Below, piece after piece: positions 51,366 to 60,511 of a stretch of DNA of 64,000 bases. Origin of the DNA: Streptomyces xanthii (GTDB lineage Bacteria; Actinomycetota; Actinomycetes; Streptomycetales; Streptomycetaceae); assembly GCF_014621695.1 (NCBI RefSeq), contig NZ_CP061281.1:6076001-6140000 (forward strand). The letters run 5' to 3'. Each line of letters begins with the position of its first letter. Position 1 is the first letter of the stretch. Both the position numbers and the translations under genes were made by a program. Below the pieces are notes generated by a model that was not told the origin of the DNA, searched no databases, and worked only from the letters and a program-made list of their open reading frames with translations.

Positions 51366-51548
51366 CCGGTGGGGCTTCTCGCGCCCCGCGGCGGAGCCGC
51401 TTATGGACACAGCCCCGCGCCCCTGAAATGCATGCCCTTCGGGCGCATTTCCCCGATCAAGGCGCAGGGCGCCTTTCATCCGGGGAAGGCGCGGCGAAGC
51501 CGCATGCCTTCCAGGGGCGCGGGGAACTGCGCGAGAAGCCCCACTCGG
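51366..51548. repeat. Cloverleaf intergenic repeat, copy C (rearranged)
   Basis: The right arm (51512-51548) matches copies A and B. The left arm (51366-51425) is interrupted by a GCGGC/GCCGC hairpin insertion of about 29 bases. Between the arms are AAATGC...GCATTT (51426-51450), AAGGCGC/GCGCCTTT and GAAGGC...GCCTTC hairpins. It separates the converging amaP-like and SDR genes. Confidence 0.8.
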
Positions 51549-51569
51549 CCGCACCCGGCGACGCGGCGC

Positions 51570-52325
51570 TCAGAACCCGTGGCGGAAGCCGCCGTCGACC
51601 GGGAGCATGACACCCGTCAGATAGGAGGCGGCCGGCGAGAGGAAGAACGCGGCGGCCCGCCCGAACTCCTCCGGAGTCCCGTACCGCCGCAGCGGAATCC
51701 GCGACTCATTGGCGAGCCGAGTCGCCTCGGGATCCGCCGAGAGCCCGTCCAGCTCGCGCACGCGATCCGTGTCGATCCGCGCCGGCAGCAGCCCGACGAC
51801 CCGGATCCCGCGCGGCCCCAGCTCGTCCGCCAGCGACTTCGCGAACCCGGCGAGCCCGGGCCGCAGCCCGTTGGAGATGGTCAGTCCGGGGATCGGCTCG
51901 TGCACGGAGCCGGAGAGCACGAAACCGATGACACCGCCCTCGCCGAGCTCCGCCGCCGCGGCCCGCGCCAGCCGCACCGCGCCGAGGAAGACGGACTCGA
52001 AGGCCGACTGCCACTGCTCGTCCGTGGCGTCGGCGGCGAAGCCGGGCGCCGGCCCGCCCACGCTGACGAGCACCCCGTCGAACCGCCCGAACCGCTCGCG
52101 CGCGGCCTCGATGACCCGCTCCGCCACCTGGGGATCGGCGTTGTCGACGGCGACCCCGTGCGCGTCGGGCCCGAGCGCCTCCGCGGCCTCGGCGACCCGC
52201 TGTTCGTCGCGACCGGTGATGATCACCTTGGCGCCGTCGGCGACCAGTTCACGGGCGGCGGCGTTGCCGAGGCCCCGGGTCGCGCCGGTGACTACGTAGA
52301 CACGGTCCTTCAGTCCAAGATCCAT
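51570..52325 (-). CDS. SDR family oxidoreductase
   Basis: The 251-residue short-chain dehydrogenase has the cofactor motif TGATRGLGNAAARE near residue 13, a VDNADPQ acidic segment near 63 and SVGGP near 88. The usual catalytic YxxxK is replaced by a region around SNGLRPGLAGFAKSLA, so the active site is atypical. The C-terminal PVDGG loop is present. Substrate unknown. Confidence 0.78.
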   Translation of the reverse strand: MDLGLKDRVYVVTGATRGLGNAAARELVADGAKVIITGRDEQRVAEAAEALGPDAHGVAVDNADPQVAERVIEAARERFGRFDGVLVSVGGPAPGFAADATDEQWQSAFESVFLGAVRLARAAAAELGEGGVIGFVLSGSVHEPIPGLTISNGLRPGLAGFAKSLADELGPRGIRVVGLLPARIDTDRVRELDGLSADPEATRLANESRIPLRRYGTPEEFGRAAAFFLSPAASYLTGVMLPVDGGFRHGF

Positions 52326-52368
52326 GCCCTCTATCCTGCCCCGCCCGGCCGCGCCGCGCCGAGGTGGG

Positions 52369-53178
52369 TCAGACCGTGGCCGCGGGCACCTCGCCGGCGT
52401 CCGCCCCGGCCTGCGCGGATTCCTCCTCGCGGCGGCGCCGCTCCCGCAGCTCGCGGCGGAGCAGGACGACCCAGCCCACGGGAACCGCGGCGGCGAACAG
52501 CCACCACTGGTAGGCGTACGCGTAGTTCAGCGCCGCGTCCTCGTGGCCGGGCTTCCCGATCAGTTCGGGGGTGTTGCGCGCGGGGTCGGGCGCGGTCAGC
52601 ACGACGTAGCCGCCGAGCACCTTCGCGTTCAGACGGGCGGCCTCGCGCTCGCTGTCGATCAGCATGATCTGCCGGTCGGGCAGACCCTTGAGGTCCTTGA
52701 TGCCGCTGGCCTCGGTCGTCTCGTCGGGCATGAGGCGCCCGGTGACGGTCAGCTCGCCGCGCGGCGGGGCCGGGATCTTCGGGAAGGCGGTCTGGCTCGG
52801 GCCGTTCGCGGGGATCCAGCCCCGGTTGACCAGCAGGACCTTGCCGTCGTTCAGGACGAACGGGGTGAGGACGTGGTAGCCGACCTCCTCGTCCGCGTTG
52901 ACGCGGCGTCGGACGACGACCTCGTGCTCGGTGTCGAAGCTGCCGCGCGCGGTGACCGAGTGGTACCGCTCCTTGCTGGTGACCGTGTGCCCCGGGGAGG
53001 TCAGCTCCTCGGCGGGGACGGGCTTCGCGTCGAGCGCGTCGGTGACCAGCTGGTTGCGGGCGGTGCGCTCGTCGTAGCGGTGCATCTGCCAGATGCCCAG
53101 CCGGATCATCGTGGGGATGAGGACGAGGGCGACCAGCGTGAGGATCACCCACTGCCGGGTCAACAGGAAGCGGTACAC
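52369..53178 (-). CDS. SURF1 family protein
   Basis: The 269-residue protein has two transmembrane helices (about residues 8-28 and 222-242) around an extracytoplasmic domain with the SURF1 motifs LGIWQMHRYDER, LVNRGWIP near 125 and YAYQWWLFA near 218. SURF1 assists assembly of haem-copper oxidase subunit I. GTG 53178 is the best start. Confidence 0.88.
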   Translation of the reverse strand: MYRFLLTRQWVILTLVALVLIPTMIRLGIWQMHRYDERTARNQLVTDALDAKPVPAEELTSPGHTVTSKERYHSVTARGSFDTEHEVVVRRRVNADEEVGYHVLTPFVLNDGKVLLVNRGWIPANGPSQTAFPKIPAPPRGELTVTGRLMPDETTEASGIKDLKGLPDRQIMLIDSEREAARLNAKVLGGYVVLTAPDPARNTPELIGKPGHEDAALNYAYAYQWWLFAAAVPVGWVVLLRRELRERRRREEESAQAGADAGEVPAATV

Positions 53179-53306
53179 GCAGACGACGGTACCCCGGCAT
53201 GCGGCGGCCCCCGACGGGCGGGTCCCGTCGGGGGCCGGAGCGGGCGGACGGCCGGCGTGCGCGGAGCGGGTCCCGGAGCCGGTGGAGCCGGCCGCGGACC
53301 CGGGTC

Positions 53307-53540
53307 TCAGACCTTGTCGACGATGCCCACCCGCCCCTCGGCGCGGGAGCAGTGCGCCCCGCAGTACCAGTGCCCGTCGACCTCGACTCCCTGGCCGATG
53401 ATGCGGCACCGGCAGTGCTCGCAGATGGGCGCCATGCGGTGGATGGCGCAGGAGAAGCAGTCGAAGACGTGCACCGCGCCCTGCGCGTGCACCTCGAAGG
53501 ACATCCCGTAATCGTTTCCGCAGACCTCACAACGTGCCAT
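53307..53540 (-). CDS. Small cysteine-rich zinc-ribbon/LIM-like protein
   Basis: The 77-residue protein has nine Cys and several His arranged as CEVCGNDYG, DCFSCAIH, CEHCRCRIIG and GHWYCGAHCS, able to bind two zinc ions. It may act in protein or nucleic-acid binding; no specific partner known. Confidence 0.72.
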   Translation of the reverse strand: MARCEVCGNDYGMSFEVHAQGAVHVFDCFSCAIHRMAPICEHCRCRIIGQGVEVDGHWYCGAHCSRAEGRVGIVDKV

Positions 53541-53630
53541 GCGCCACAGGGTGGGTCCCCCGGGCGCCGGCGGGCGAGCGGGCGCGGGGCGAGTCGCCCC
53601 GCAATCACCCGTCTGACGCCCCCGGTCTCC

Positions 53631-54623
53631 TCAGCGCTTGTCCGCCGGGGTGACGTCCTGCAACAACTGTCCGAACGCGGCCTCGTCCACGACCGGCGTA
53701 CCGAACTGCTTCGCCTTCACGGCCTTCGAGGTGTACGAGTCCGGGTCGTTGGTCACCAGGAGGCTGGTGAGCCGGGACAGGCTCGTCGCCACGTGCAGGC
53801 CCGCCTCGACCGCGCGGTCCTCCAGGAGCTCCCGGTCCACGGACGTGTCCCCGGAGAACGCGACCCGCATCCCCTGCTTGAGCGGCTTGCCCGGCTCGTA
53901 GCGCCCCGGGTTCGGGTGCGGGCACGCCGGACGCTTGCGCGCGGGCCGCCAGGTGCCCCCGCCGCCCCGGTACGCGGACTGCGCCTGACGCGGCACCGGG
54001 GTCCGCCCGGCCGTGTCGACCCATTCGGTGAGGGGGCGGCACTCCAGCAGCGGCAGGCGCACGTTCCCCGCCGCCGCCTTGCGCAGGCTGGGGCGGAAGG
54101 CCTCCGCGAGCACGCGCGCGTCGTCGAGGGCGTGGTGCGCGTGCTGCTGCACGACACCGAAGTGCGCGGCCAGCGACTCCAGCTTGTGGTTGGGCAGCGG
54201 CAGTGCCAGCTCCTTGGAGAGCGCGATCGTGCACAGCCGCTGGCGCACGGGTGCGGTGCGCTTCGCCCGCGCGTACTCGCGGGCGATCATCGACCAGTCG
54301 AACACCGCGTTGTGCGCGACCAGGACGCGGCCGTCGAGCCGTGCGGCGAACTCCTCGGCGATCTCCGGGAACAGCGGCGAGCCCTCCAGGACGTCCGTCG
54401 TCAGACCGTGGATCCACACCGGGCCAGGATCCCGCTCCGGGTTCACCGTCGTGTACCAGTGGTCCTCGACCTCGCCGCGCTCGTCCAGACGGTAGACGGC
54501 AGCCGAGATGATCCGGTCGTCCTTGGACAGGCCGGTGGTCTCCACGTCGACGACCGCGTATCCCTTGGGGTACGCGGCCGGCCAGGGAGTGTCGGAGGCT
54601 GCGGTCGTACGGTCTTCGAGCAT
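53631..54623 (-). CDS. DnaQ-like 3'-5' exonuclease with BRCT-like C-terminus
   Basis: The 330-residue protein has a DEDDh exonuclease domain: VVDVETTGL near residue 24 (Exo I), VAHNAVFDWSMI near 102 (Exo II) and HHALDDARVLAEAF near 162 (Exo III). The C-terminal region about 250-325 (MRVAFSGDTSVDRELLEDRAVEAGLHV...) resembles a BRCT domain. It resembles the DNA polymerase III epsilon-type proteins of Streptomyces, but could act in repair rather than replication. Confidence 0.85.
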   Translation of the reverse strand: MLEDRTTAASDTPWPAAYPKGYAVVDVETTGLSKDDRIISAAVYRLDERGEVEDHWYTTVNPERDPGPVWIHGLTTDVLEGSPLFPEIAEEFAARLDGRVLVAHNAVFDWSMIAREYARAKRTAPVRQRLCTIALSKELALPLPNHKLESLAAHFGVVQQHAHHALDDARVLAEAFRPSLRKAAAGNVRLPLLECRPLTEWVDTAGRTPVPRQAQSAYRGGGGTWRPARKRPACPHPNPGRYEPGKPLKQGMRVAFSGDTSVDRELLEDRAVEAGLHVATSLSRLTSLLVTNDPDSYTSKAVKAKQFGTPVVDEAAFGQLLQDVTPADKR

Positions 54624-54691
54624 GGTCCATGAGGATACGGGCCCGCACCGACAGTCCCGCGCCCGCCCGGGCCCCTTTCCGCCCGGACGAG

Positions 54692-55315
54692 TCAAGCCCC
54701 GGGCTCCAGAAGCGACTTCACGAGCGCGCGTACGGACGCGGTGAACAGGGCGTCGCAGTCCACCGGCCCGGCGAGCGCGCGGGCGAGCGCCTCGTCGCCC
54801 TCGGCGGCGGCCGTGTCCCACAACTCCTCCTCGCCGGGCCGCTGCACGGGAGCCCGTTCACGATTCCGCTCGACCAGGACATATCCGACAACCTGGAACT
54901 GCACCGCGCGGACCGCCCCCGCGGCGCGCGCCCCGCGCAGCCCGGCCGCGTGCACCTCGCGCACCAGCGCGCGCTGCGCCGGCAGGAACATCCGCTCGGT
55001 CAGGCCCCGCTCGTGGACCATCGCCACGAGGTGCGGATGCGCACGCAGCTGCCGGCGCAGCGCACGGGCGACCGAGACGACCCGCTCGGCCGGACTCGCG
55101 CCGCGCGGCCGGATCGCGCCGAGGTCGGCGACCGTGCGCTCCACGAGCGCGTCCAGCAGCGACTCGCGGTTGCCGACGTGCCAGTAGATCGAGGTGACCG
55201 CCGTGCCCAGCTCGGCCGCCAGCTTGCGCATGGTCAGCGCCTCGGGGCCGTGCTGCCTGACCAGCCCCGCGGCCGTGTCCAGGACCTCCTCGCGGGTGAG
55301 TGCGGTGCGTGCCAT
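54692..55315 (-). CDS. TetR-family regulator
   Basis: The 207-residue protein has an N-terminal TetR helix-turn-helix (MRKLAAELGTAVTSIYWHVGNRESLLDALV, about residues 30-58) and a TetR_C ligand domain. It is divergent from the acetoacetate-decarboxylase-like operon, with a perfect palindrome between them, so local repression is likely. Confidence 0.88.
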   Translation of the reverse strand: MARTALTREEVLDTAAGLVRQHGPEALTMRKLAAELGTAVTSIYWHVGNRESLLDALVERTVADLGAIRPRGASPAERVVSVARALRRQLRAHPHLVAMVHERGLTERMFLPAQRALVREVHAAGLRGARAAGAVRAVQFQVVGYVLVERNRERAPVQRPGEEELWDTAAAEGDEALARALAGPVDCDALFTASVRALVKSLLEPGA

Positions 55316-55388
55316 GTCCGGCCCTCTTCTCGGCGAAGATCCTTCAACTCCCGTACGTGCACGTGTCTTTACCCTTCATCGGCGTCGG

Positions 55389-55403
55389 TGTAACTGTGTT
55401 ACA
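55389..55403. promoter_or_regulatory. TetR operator TGTAAC-TGT-GTTACA
   Basis: A perfect 15-base palindrome lies 50 bases upstream of the 55454 gene. TTTACC (55368-55373) upstream gives a promoter overlapping the palindrome with GTAACT as -10 (16-base spacing), a layout suited to repression. Confidence 0.6.
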
Positions 55404-55453
55404 GGCGCCGCGCGAACGACCCCCATCACGTCTTCGACGAAGGGCGGTACGAC

Positions 55454-56251
55454 ATGGCACGCGTACGGTACGGAGCGCGCAGCGAGGCGGAGATCGCCGC
55501 CGCGCGCACCGCGAGCAGCAAGCTTCCCGACATCTGGTCCACCGGCGTGGTCGCCGTGTGGGAGTCCGACCCCGACGCGGTCGCCGCGGTGCTCCCGCCG
55601 CCGCTCAAGCCGACCGCCCGGCCCCTGGTCCGGGCCAACATCAGCAAGGTCGACCTGCCCGGCTATCCGCTCGGCGCCGGCTCGGTCGCGGTCGCGGCCG
55701 AGCACGGGGGAGTGGAGGGCTGGTATCCGCTGGTCATGCCGATGACCCACGAGCGCGCCCTGATCGGCGGCCGCGAGGTCTTCGGCGAACCCAAGAAGCT
55801 CGGCGAGGTCACCGTGGAGCGCGACGGGCTCGTCGTACGGGCCGCGCTCGCCCGGCACGGCATCGCGTTCGTGGAGGTGCGCGGCGCCGTCAGCGGCGAC
55901 CTGCCGCTGCCCGAGCCCGCGCAGAAGACCGACTTCTACTTCAAGTTCCTGCCCGCGGTGGACGGTTCGGGCTTCGACGCCGACCCGGTCCTCGTGCACT
56001 GCGTGCGCAACGAGAAGGTCAGGAAGCTGGAGGCGGTCACCGGCGACGTCGTCCTGCGCGAGTCCATGTACGACCCGGTCGCCGACCTGCCGGTGCGCGC
56101 CCTCGTCGAGCTCACCATCGGCGAGAAGACCACCGACCAGAAGGGGAAGGCCGTCGAGCGGGTCAGCGCCCAGGCCCTCCTGCCGTACATCCACCAGCGC
56201 TACGACGACCCGCAGCAGATTCTCGACGGGCCGCCCGAGGGGAGTGTGTGA
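55454..56251 (+). CDS. Acetoacetate decarboxylase family protein
   Basis: The 265-residue protein shows the ADC-family core: GREVFGEPKKLGEV near residue 106 with the candidate Schiff-base Lys, YPLVMPMTHERA before it, and KTDFYFKFLPAVDG after. Related proteins act as decarboxylases or as aldolase/dehydratases on keto acids. First gene of the operon ending at 59688. Confidence 0.8.
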   Translation: MARVRYGARSEAEIAAARTASSKLPDIWSTGVVAVWESDPDAVAAVLPPPLKPTARPLVRANISKVDLPGYPLGAGSVAVAAEHGGVEGWYPLVMPMTHERALIGGREVFGEPKKLGEVTVERDGLVVRAALARHGIAFVEVRGAVSGDLPLPEPAQKTDFYFKFLPAVDGSGFDADPVLVHCVRNEKVRKLEAVTGDVVLRESMYDPVADLPVRALVELTIGEKTTDQKGKAVERVSAQALLPYIHQRYDDPQQILDGPPEGSV

Positions 56252-56252
56252 C

Positions 56253-57137
56253 ATGGAGCTGCGCGAAGGACAGGTCGCCGTCGTCACGGGCGCGGCCAGT
56301 GGCATCGGGCGGGCGATGGCGCGGAGGTTCGCCGCCGACGGCCTGAGGGTGGTGCTCGCCGACGTCGAGAAGGGCGCCCTGGAGGCGGCCGCCGCCGAAC
56401 TGCGCGACGAGGGCGCCACCGTGCACGCGCGCGTGGTCGACGTCGGGGAGCGCGAACAGGTCGTGGCGCTCGCCGAGGACACGTACGCCACCTTCGGCGC
56501 CTGCCACGTGCTGTGCAACAACGCGGGCGTCGGTTCCGGCGCCGAGGGCCGCATGTGGGAGCACGAGCCCAACGACTGGAAGTGGGCGTTCGACGTCAAC
56601 GTGTGGGGCGTCTTCCACGGCGTCCAGGCGTTCGTGCCGCGCATGCTCGCGGGCGGCGAGCCGGGCCACGTCGTCAACACCTCGTCCGGCGACGGCGGCA
56701 TCGCCCCGCTGCCCACCGCCTCCGTGTACGCGATCACCAAGGCGGCCGTCGTCACCCTCACCGAGTCGCTGTACGCGCACCTGAAGGCGGAGCACGCGCG
56801 CGTGGGCGCCTCCGTACTCTTCCCCGGCCCCCACATGCTGCGCACCGGCCTGTGGGAGTCGCACCGCAACCGGCCCGACCGGTTCGCCAAGGAGCGCCCG
56901 CGCAGGACGCCGTACCGCAGCCTCGACCAGTGGGAGGCCGCCATGAAGGAGGCCGGTCACGAGGTCGCCTTCACGCCCGTGGAGGACGTGGCGGACCTCG
57001 TCGCGGAGGGCATCGCGGCGGACCGCTTCTGGCTGCTCCCCGAGAGCGAGCACAGCGACCGGCAGATCCGGGCGCGCTCGCAGTCGATGCTGGACCGGGC
57101 GAACCCGGCGTACCTGGAGAGCTTCATTCTCGACTGA
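56253..57137 (+). CDS. SDR family oxidoreductase
   Basis: The 294-residue classical short-chain dehydrogenase has TGAASGIGRAMARRF near residue 12, CNNAGVGSGA near 89, SSGDGG near 149 and the catalytic Y-x-x-x-K in YAITKAAVV near 162. It begins one base after the decarboxylase-like gene and probably reduces or oxidises the same metabolite series. Confidence 0.85.
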   Translation: MELREGQVAVVTGAASGIGRAMARRFAADGLRVVLADVEKGALEAAAAELRDEGATVHARVVDVGEREQVVALAEDTYATFGACHVLCNNAGVGSGAEGRMWEHEPNDWKWAFDVNVWGVFHGVQAFVPRMLAGGEPGHVVNTSSGDGGIAPLPTASVYAITKAAVVTLTESLYAHLKAEHARVGASVLFPGPHMLRTGLWESHRNRPDRFAKERPRRTPYRSLDQWEAAMKEAGHEVAFTPVEDVADLVAEGIAADRFWLLPESEHSDRQIRARSQSMLDRANPAYLESFILD

Positions 57138-57154
57138 GCACCGAGGGACACGCG

Positions 57155-58438
57155 ATGACCGATCACGACCCGTACCTGATCATCTCCTCCGACTGCCACG
57201 CCGGGCTGCCCACCGAGGAGTACCGGCCCTATCTGGACAGCCGCTTCCACCGCGCCTTCGACGACTTCCTCGGCGAGCGCGACGCCCGGCGCGAGGAGGC
57301 GACCCGGCTCGGCATCCGCAACGACGCGTTCGCCGCCAAGTGGTTCCAGGACAACGAGGAAGGGCTGCGCGGCGGCTGGGACGCCGCGCAGCGTCTCAAG
57401 GAGCTCGACGGCGACGGCGTGGCCGCCGAGGTCGTCTTCCCCGACGCGGACGCCGTGGACAGCCAGACGGCGGCGCCGTTCGGGGTCGGCCTCGGCCTCT
57501 CCGGCGACCAGGACCCCGAGCTCGGCATGGCCGGTGCGCAGGCGCACAACCGCTGGCTCGCCGAGTTCGTCTCCCAGAACCCCGAACGGCACTGCGGCGT
57601 CGCCCTGTTGCCGATCACGGCGGACCCCGACAAGGTCGTCGCCGAGGTGCACCGCGCCAAGGAGTCGGGACTCGGCGCCCTGATGATCCCCTCCATGTGG
57701 GTCGACAAGGACCCCTACCACGCGGCCCGTTACGACCCCGTGTGGGCGGCGGCCGCCGAGTGCGGCATGCCCGTCGTGACCCACTCCGGCGCGGCCCCGC
57801 GCCACGAGTACGGCGACCACCTCGGCATCTACGTCAGCGAAGTGACCTGGTGGCCGGCCCGCCCCCTCTGGTTCCTGCTCTGGTCCGGCGTCTTCGAGCG
57901 CCACCCCGGCCTCAGGTTCGGCGTCGCCGAGTCCGGCTGCTGGTGGCTGCCGAACCTCCTGTGGTTCATGGACCGCCTCTACCTGGGCGCGCACGGCGGC
58001 AAGAAGCTCTCCCCGTTCGCCGAACTCAAGCGCCCGCCGCACGAGTACCTCGACCGGCAGATCTTCGTCTGCGCCACCAACACCAAACGCCGCGAGCTCG
58101 CCCAGCGCTACGAGATCGGCGTCGACAACATCCTGTGGGGCAGCGACTTCCCGCACCCCGAGGGCACCTGGCCCGACACGCGCGCGTGGCTGCGCAGGAC
58201 CTTCCACGACATCCCCGTCGCCGAGACCCGACGCATGCTGGGCCTCGCCGCCGCCGAGGTCTTCGGCTTCGACACCGAGAAGCTGGCCCCGCTCGCCGCC
58301 CGCATCGGACCGACCCCCGCCGACCTGGGCCAGGACGCCGACCAGAGCGCCGTCGAGGCCTCCTGGGCGCGCTCGCGCGAGGTCGGCCGGCACTGGCTGA
58401 CCGACCACGACTTCCCGACCCTGGGGGTGACCCCGTGA
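57155..58438 (+). CDS. Amidohydrolase-2 family metal-dependent hydrolase (first paralogue)
   Basis: The 427-residue TIM barrel has SSDCHAGLP near residue 12 (metal D-x-H), VTHSGAAPRHE near 208, SGCWWLPNLLW near 258 and WGSDFPHPEGTWP near 328 with the catalytic Asp. This is the ACMSD/LigW-like superfamily of hydrolases and non-oxidative decarboxylases. It overlaps the next paralogue by GTGA. Confidence 0.82.
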   Translation: MTDHDPYLIISSDCHAGLPTEEYRPYLDSRFHRAFDDFLGERDARREEATRLGIRNDAFAAKWFQDNEEGLRGGWDAAQRLKELDGDGVAAEVVFPDADAVDSQTAAPFGVGLGLSGDQDPELGMAGAQAHNRWLAEFVSQNPERHCGVALLPITADPDKVVAEVHRAKESGLGALMIPSMWVDKDPYHAARYDPVWAAAAECGMPVVTHSGAAPRHEYGDHLGIYVSEVTWWPARPLWFLLWSGVFERHPGLRFGVAESGCWWLPNLLWFMDRLYLGAHGGKKLSPFAELKRPPHEYLDRQIFVCATNTKRRELAQRYEIGVDNILWGSDFPHPEGTWPDTRAWLRRTFHDIPVAETRRMLGLAAAEVFGFDTEKLAPLAARIGPTPADLGQDADQSAVEASWARSREVGRHWLTDHDFPTLGVTP

Positions 58439-59688
58439 GCACCTCGAACCCCGTGTCTCCCGCGGCGGACCGCTACACCGTCATCTCGGCGGACTGCCAC
58501 GCGGGCGCCGATCTCCTCGACTACAAGCCCTACTTGGAGAAGCGCCACCACGACGCCTTCGACGCCTGGGCCGCGGCCTACGTCAACCCGTACGAGGACC
58601 TGCTCGCCGACACCGCCGACCGCAACTGGAACTCCGACCGGCGCCTCGCCGAGCTGGAAGCGGACGGCATCGTCGCCGAGGTCGTCTTCCCGAACACCAT
58701 CCCGCCCTTCTTCCCCTCGGCCGCGCTCATGGCCCCCGCGCCCACCCGCGAGGAGTTCGAACTGCGCTGGGCCGGACTGCGCGCCCACAACCGGTGGCTC
58801 GCCGACTTCTGCGCCGCCGCCCCGGGCCGCCGCGCGGGCGTCTTCCAGATCCTCCTCAACGACGTCGACGAGGCGGTGAAGGAGATCCGCAGGTCCGCGG
58901 ACGCGGGCCTCAAGGGCGGTCTCCTGCTGCCGGGCACCCCGCCCGGCTCGGGACTGCCCGAGCTGTACTCGTCGGCGTACGACCCGATCTGGCGGGCCTG
59001 CGCCGAGCTCGGCGTCCCGGTCAACCACCACGCGGGCTCCGCGTCCCCGCCGCTCGGCGACGAACCGGCCGCCCGCGCGGTGTTCATGGTCGAGACGACC
59101 TGGTTCTCGCACCGCGCCCTGTGGCACCTCGTGTTCGGCGGCGCCTTCCGCCGTCACCCCGAGCTGAAGCTCGTCCTCACCGAACAGGGCTCCGGCTGGA
59201 TCCCCGGGGTCCTGGACATGCTGGACTACTACCACGGGCGCCTCGTGGCGGCCGCCGGCAGGGCCACCACCGCCGAGTCCAAGTTCGGCGCCGGCCTCGC
59301 CGACTCCATGGGCAAGGGCCCCTCCACCATGTGGCGCGAGAACTGCTACGTGGGCGCGAGCTTCATGCGCCCCCACGAAGTGCCGCTGCGGGAACGCATC
59401 GGCCTCGACAAGATCATGTGGGGCAGCGACTACCCGCACGACGAGGGCACGTACCCGTACACGCGCGAAGGCCTGCGCATCTCCTACGCGGGCCTGCCCC
59501 GCGAGGAGATCGCTGCGATGGCCGGCGGCAACGCCGCCCGCGTCTACGGATTCGACCTCGGCCTGCTGGACTCGATCGCGGCCCGCGTCGGCCCCACCGT
59601 CGCCGAGATCGACGAACCCCTCAAGGAGCCGCCGGCCGACGCGACCAGCCCGGTCTTCGCGACAGGGGGTTCGGTCCGGGTCTGGTGA
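58435..59688 (+). CDS. Amidohydrolase-2 family metal-dependent hydrolase (second paralogue)
   Basis: The 417-residue relative of the preceding protein has SADCHAGADLL near residue 19, VNHHAGSASPP near 197, TEQGSGWIPG near 248 and WGSDYPHDEGTYP near 327. Two adjacent, translationally coupled members of one family suggest a heteromeric enzyme or two consecutive steps. Confidence 0.82.
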   Translation: MSTSNPVSPAADRYTVISADCHAGADLLDYKPYLEKRHHDAFDAWAAAYVNPYEDLLADTADRNWNSDRRLAELEADGIVAEVVFPNTIPPFFPSAALMAPAPTREEFELRWAGLRAHNRWLADFCAAAPGRRAGVFQILLNDVDEAVKEIRRSADAGLKGGLLLPGTPPGSGLPELYSSAYDPIWRACAELGVPVNHHAGSASPPLGDEPAARAVFMVETTWFSHRALWHLVFGGAFRRHPELKLVLTEQGSGWIPGVLDMLDYYHGRLVAAAGRATTAESKFGAGLADSMGKGPSTMWRENCYVGASFMRPHEVPLRERIGLDKIMWGSDYPHDEGTYPYTREGLRISYAGLPREEIAAMAGGNAARVYGFDLGLLDSIAARVGPTVAEIDEPLKEPPADATSPVFATGGSVRVW

Positions 59689-59712
59689 CCCGGAGAGTGT
59701 CATGCTCGTGCC

Positions 59713-60438
59713 GTGACCGAACCCACCCGGAGCGATCCGACGCACGACGAGGCCCACGGCGGCGCGCTCGGCACGCGCCTCAACTGGCTGCGCGCCGCCG
59801 TCCTCGGCGCCAACGACGGCGTGGTCTCCACCGCGGGACTCGTCGTCGGCGTCGCCGGGGCCACCAGCGACCGCGGCGCCCTGCTCACCGCCGGGCTCGC
59901 CGGACTGCTCGCCGGCTCGATGTCCATGGCCGCCGGCGAGTACGTGTCCGTCTCCACCCAGCGCGACTCCGAGAAGGCCGCCATCGCCCAGGAGCGGCGC
60001 GAGCTCGCGGAGGACCCGGAGGCGGAACTGGAGGAGCTGACCGGGCTGCTCCAGGGCCACGGACTCAGCGCCGAGGTGGCCCGGCAGGCCGCCGCGCAGC
60101 TCACCGCGCGGGACGCCCTGAGCGCCCACGCGCGCGTCGAGCTCGGCATCGACCCCGACCAACTGACCAACCCCTGGCACGCCGCCTGGGCCAGCTTCCT
60201 CGCCTTCACCGTGGGCGCCCTGCTCCCGCTGCTCGCGATCGTGCTGCCGCCCGCCGCGCTCCGGCTGCCCGTCACGGTCGGCTCCGTACTCGTCGCGCTC
60301 GCCTGCACCGGCTGGGGCAGCGCCCGCACCGGAGGCGCCCGCGTGGCCCCCGCGGTGTGGCGCAACGTCCTGGGCGGAGCCCTCGCGATGGGGGTCACCT
60401 ACGCGGCCGGCTCTTTGTTGGGAGCCACCGGAGTCTGA
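59713..60438 (+). CDS. VIT1/CCC1 family iron/manganese transporter
   Basis: The 241-residue protein has about five membrane helices. GANDGVVSTAGLVVGVAGA near residue 34, the helix with SMSMAAGEYVSVSTQRDSEKAAI near 78 and a charged metal-binding helical domain (EERRELAEDPEAELEELTGLLQ) are hallmarks of the VIT family. It exports or sequesters Fe2+ or Mn2+. GTG 59713 has CATGCT exactly 6 bases upstream. Confidence 0.88.
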   Translation: MTEPTRSDPTHDEAHGGALGTRLNWLRAAVLGANDGVVSTAGLVVGVAGATSDRGALLTAGLAGLLAGSMSMAAGEYVSVSTQRDSEKAAIAQERRELAEDPEAELEELTGLLQGHGLSAEVARQAAAQLTARDALSAHARVELGIDPDQLTNPWHAAWASFLAFTVGALLPLLAIVLPPAALRLPVTVGSVLVALACTGWGSARTGGARVAPAVWRNVLGGALAMGVTYAAGSLLGATGV

Positions 60439-60499
60439 GCCTTTACCGGAGGTAATACTTGTCGGTAACTGCCTCTAGTCCTGGCTCGGTCCGCGCGCT

Positions 60500-60505
60500 T
60501 ACGGT
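60500..60505 (+). promoter_or_regulatory. -10 box for leaderless start
   Basis: TACGGT lies exactly 6 bases before ATG 60512, without a Shine-Dalgarno sequence. Confidence 0.5.
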
Positions 60506-60511
60506 GCACAC

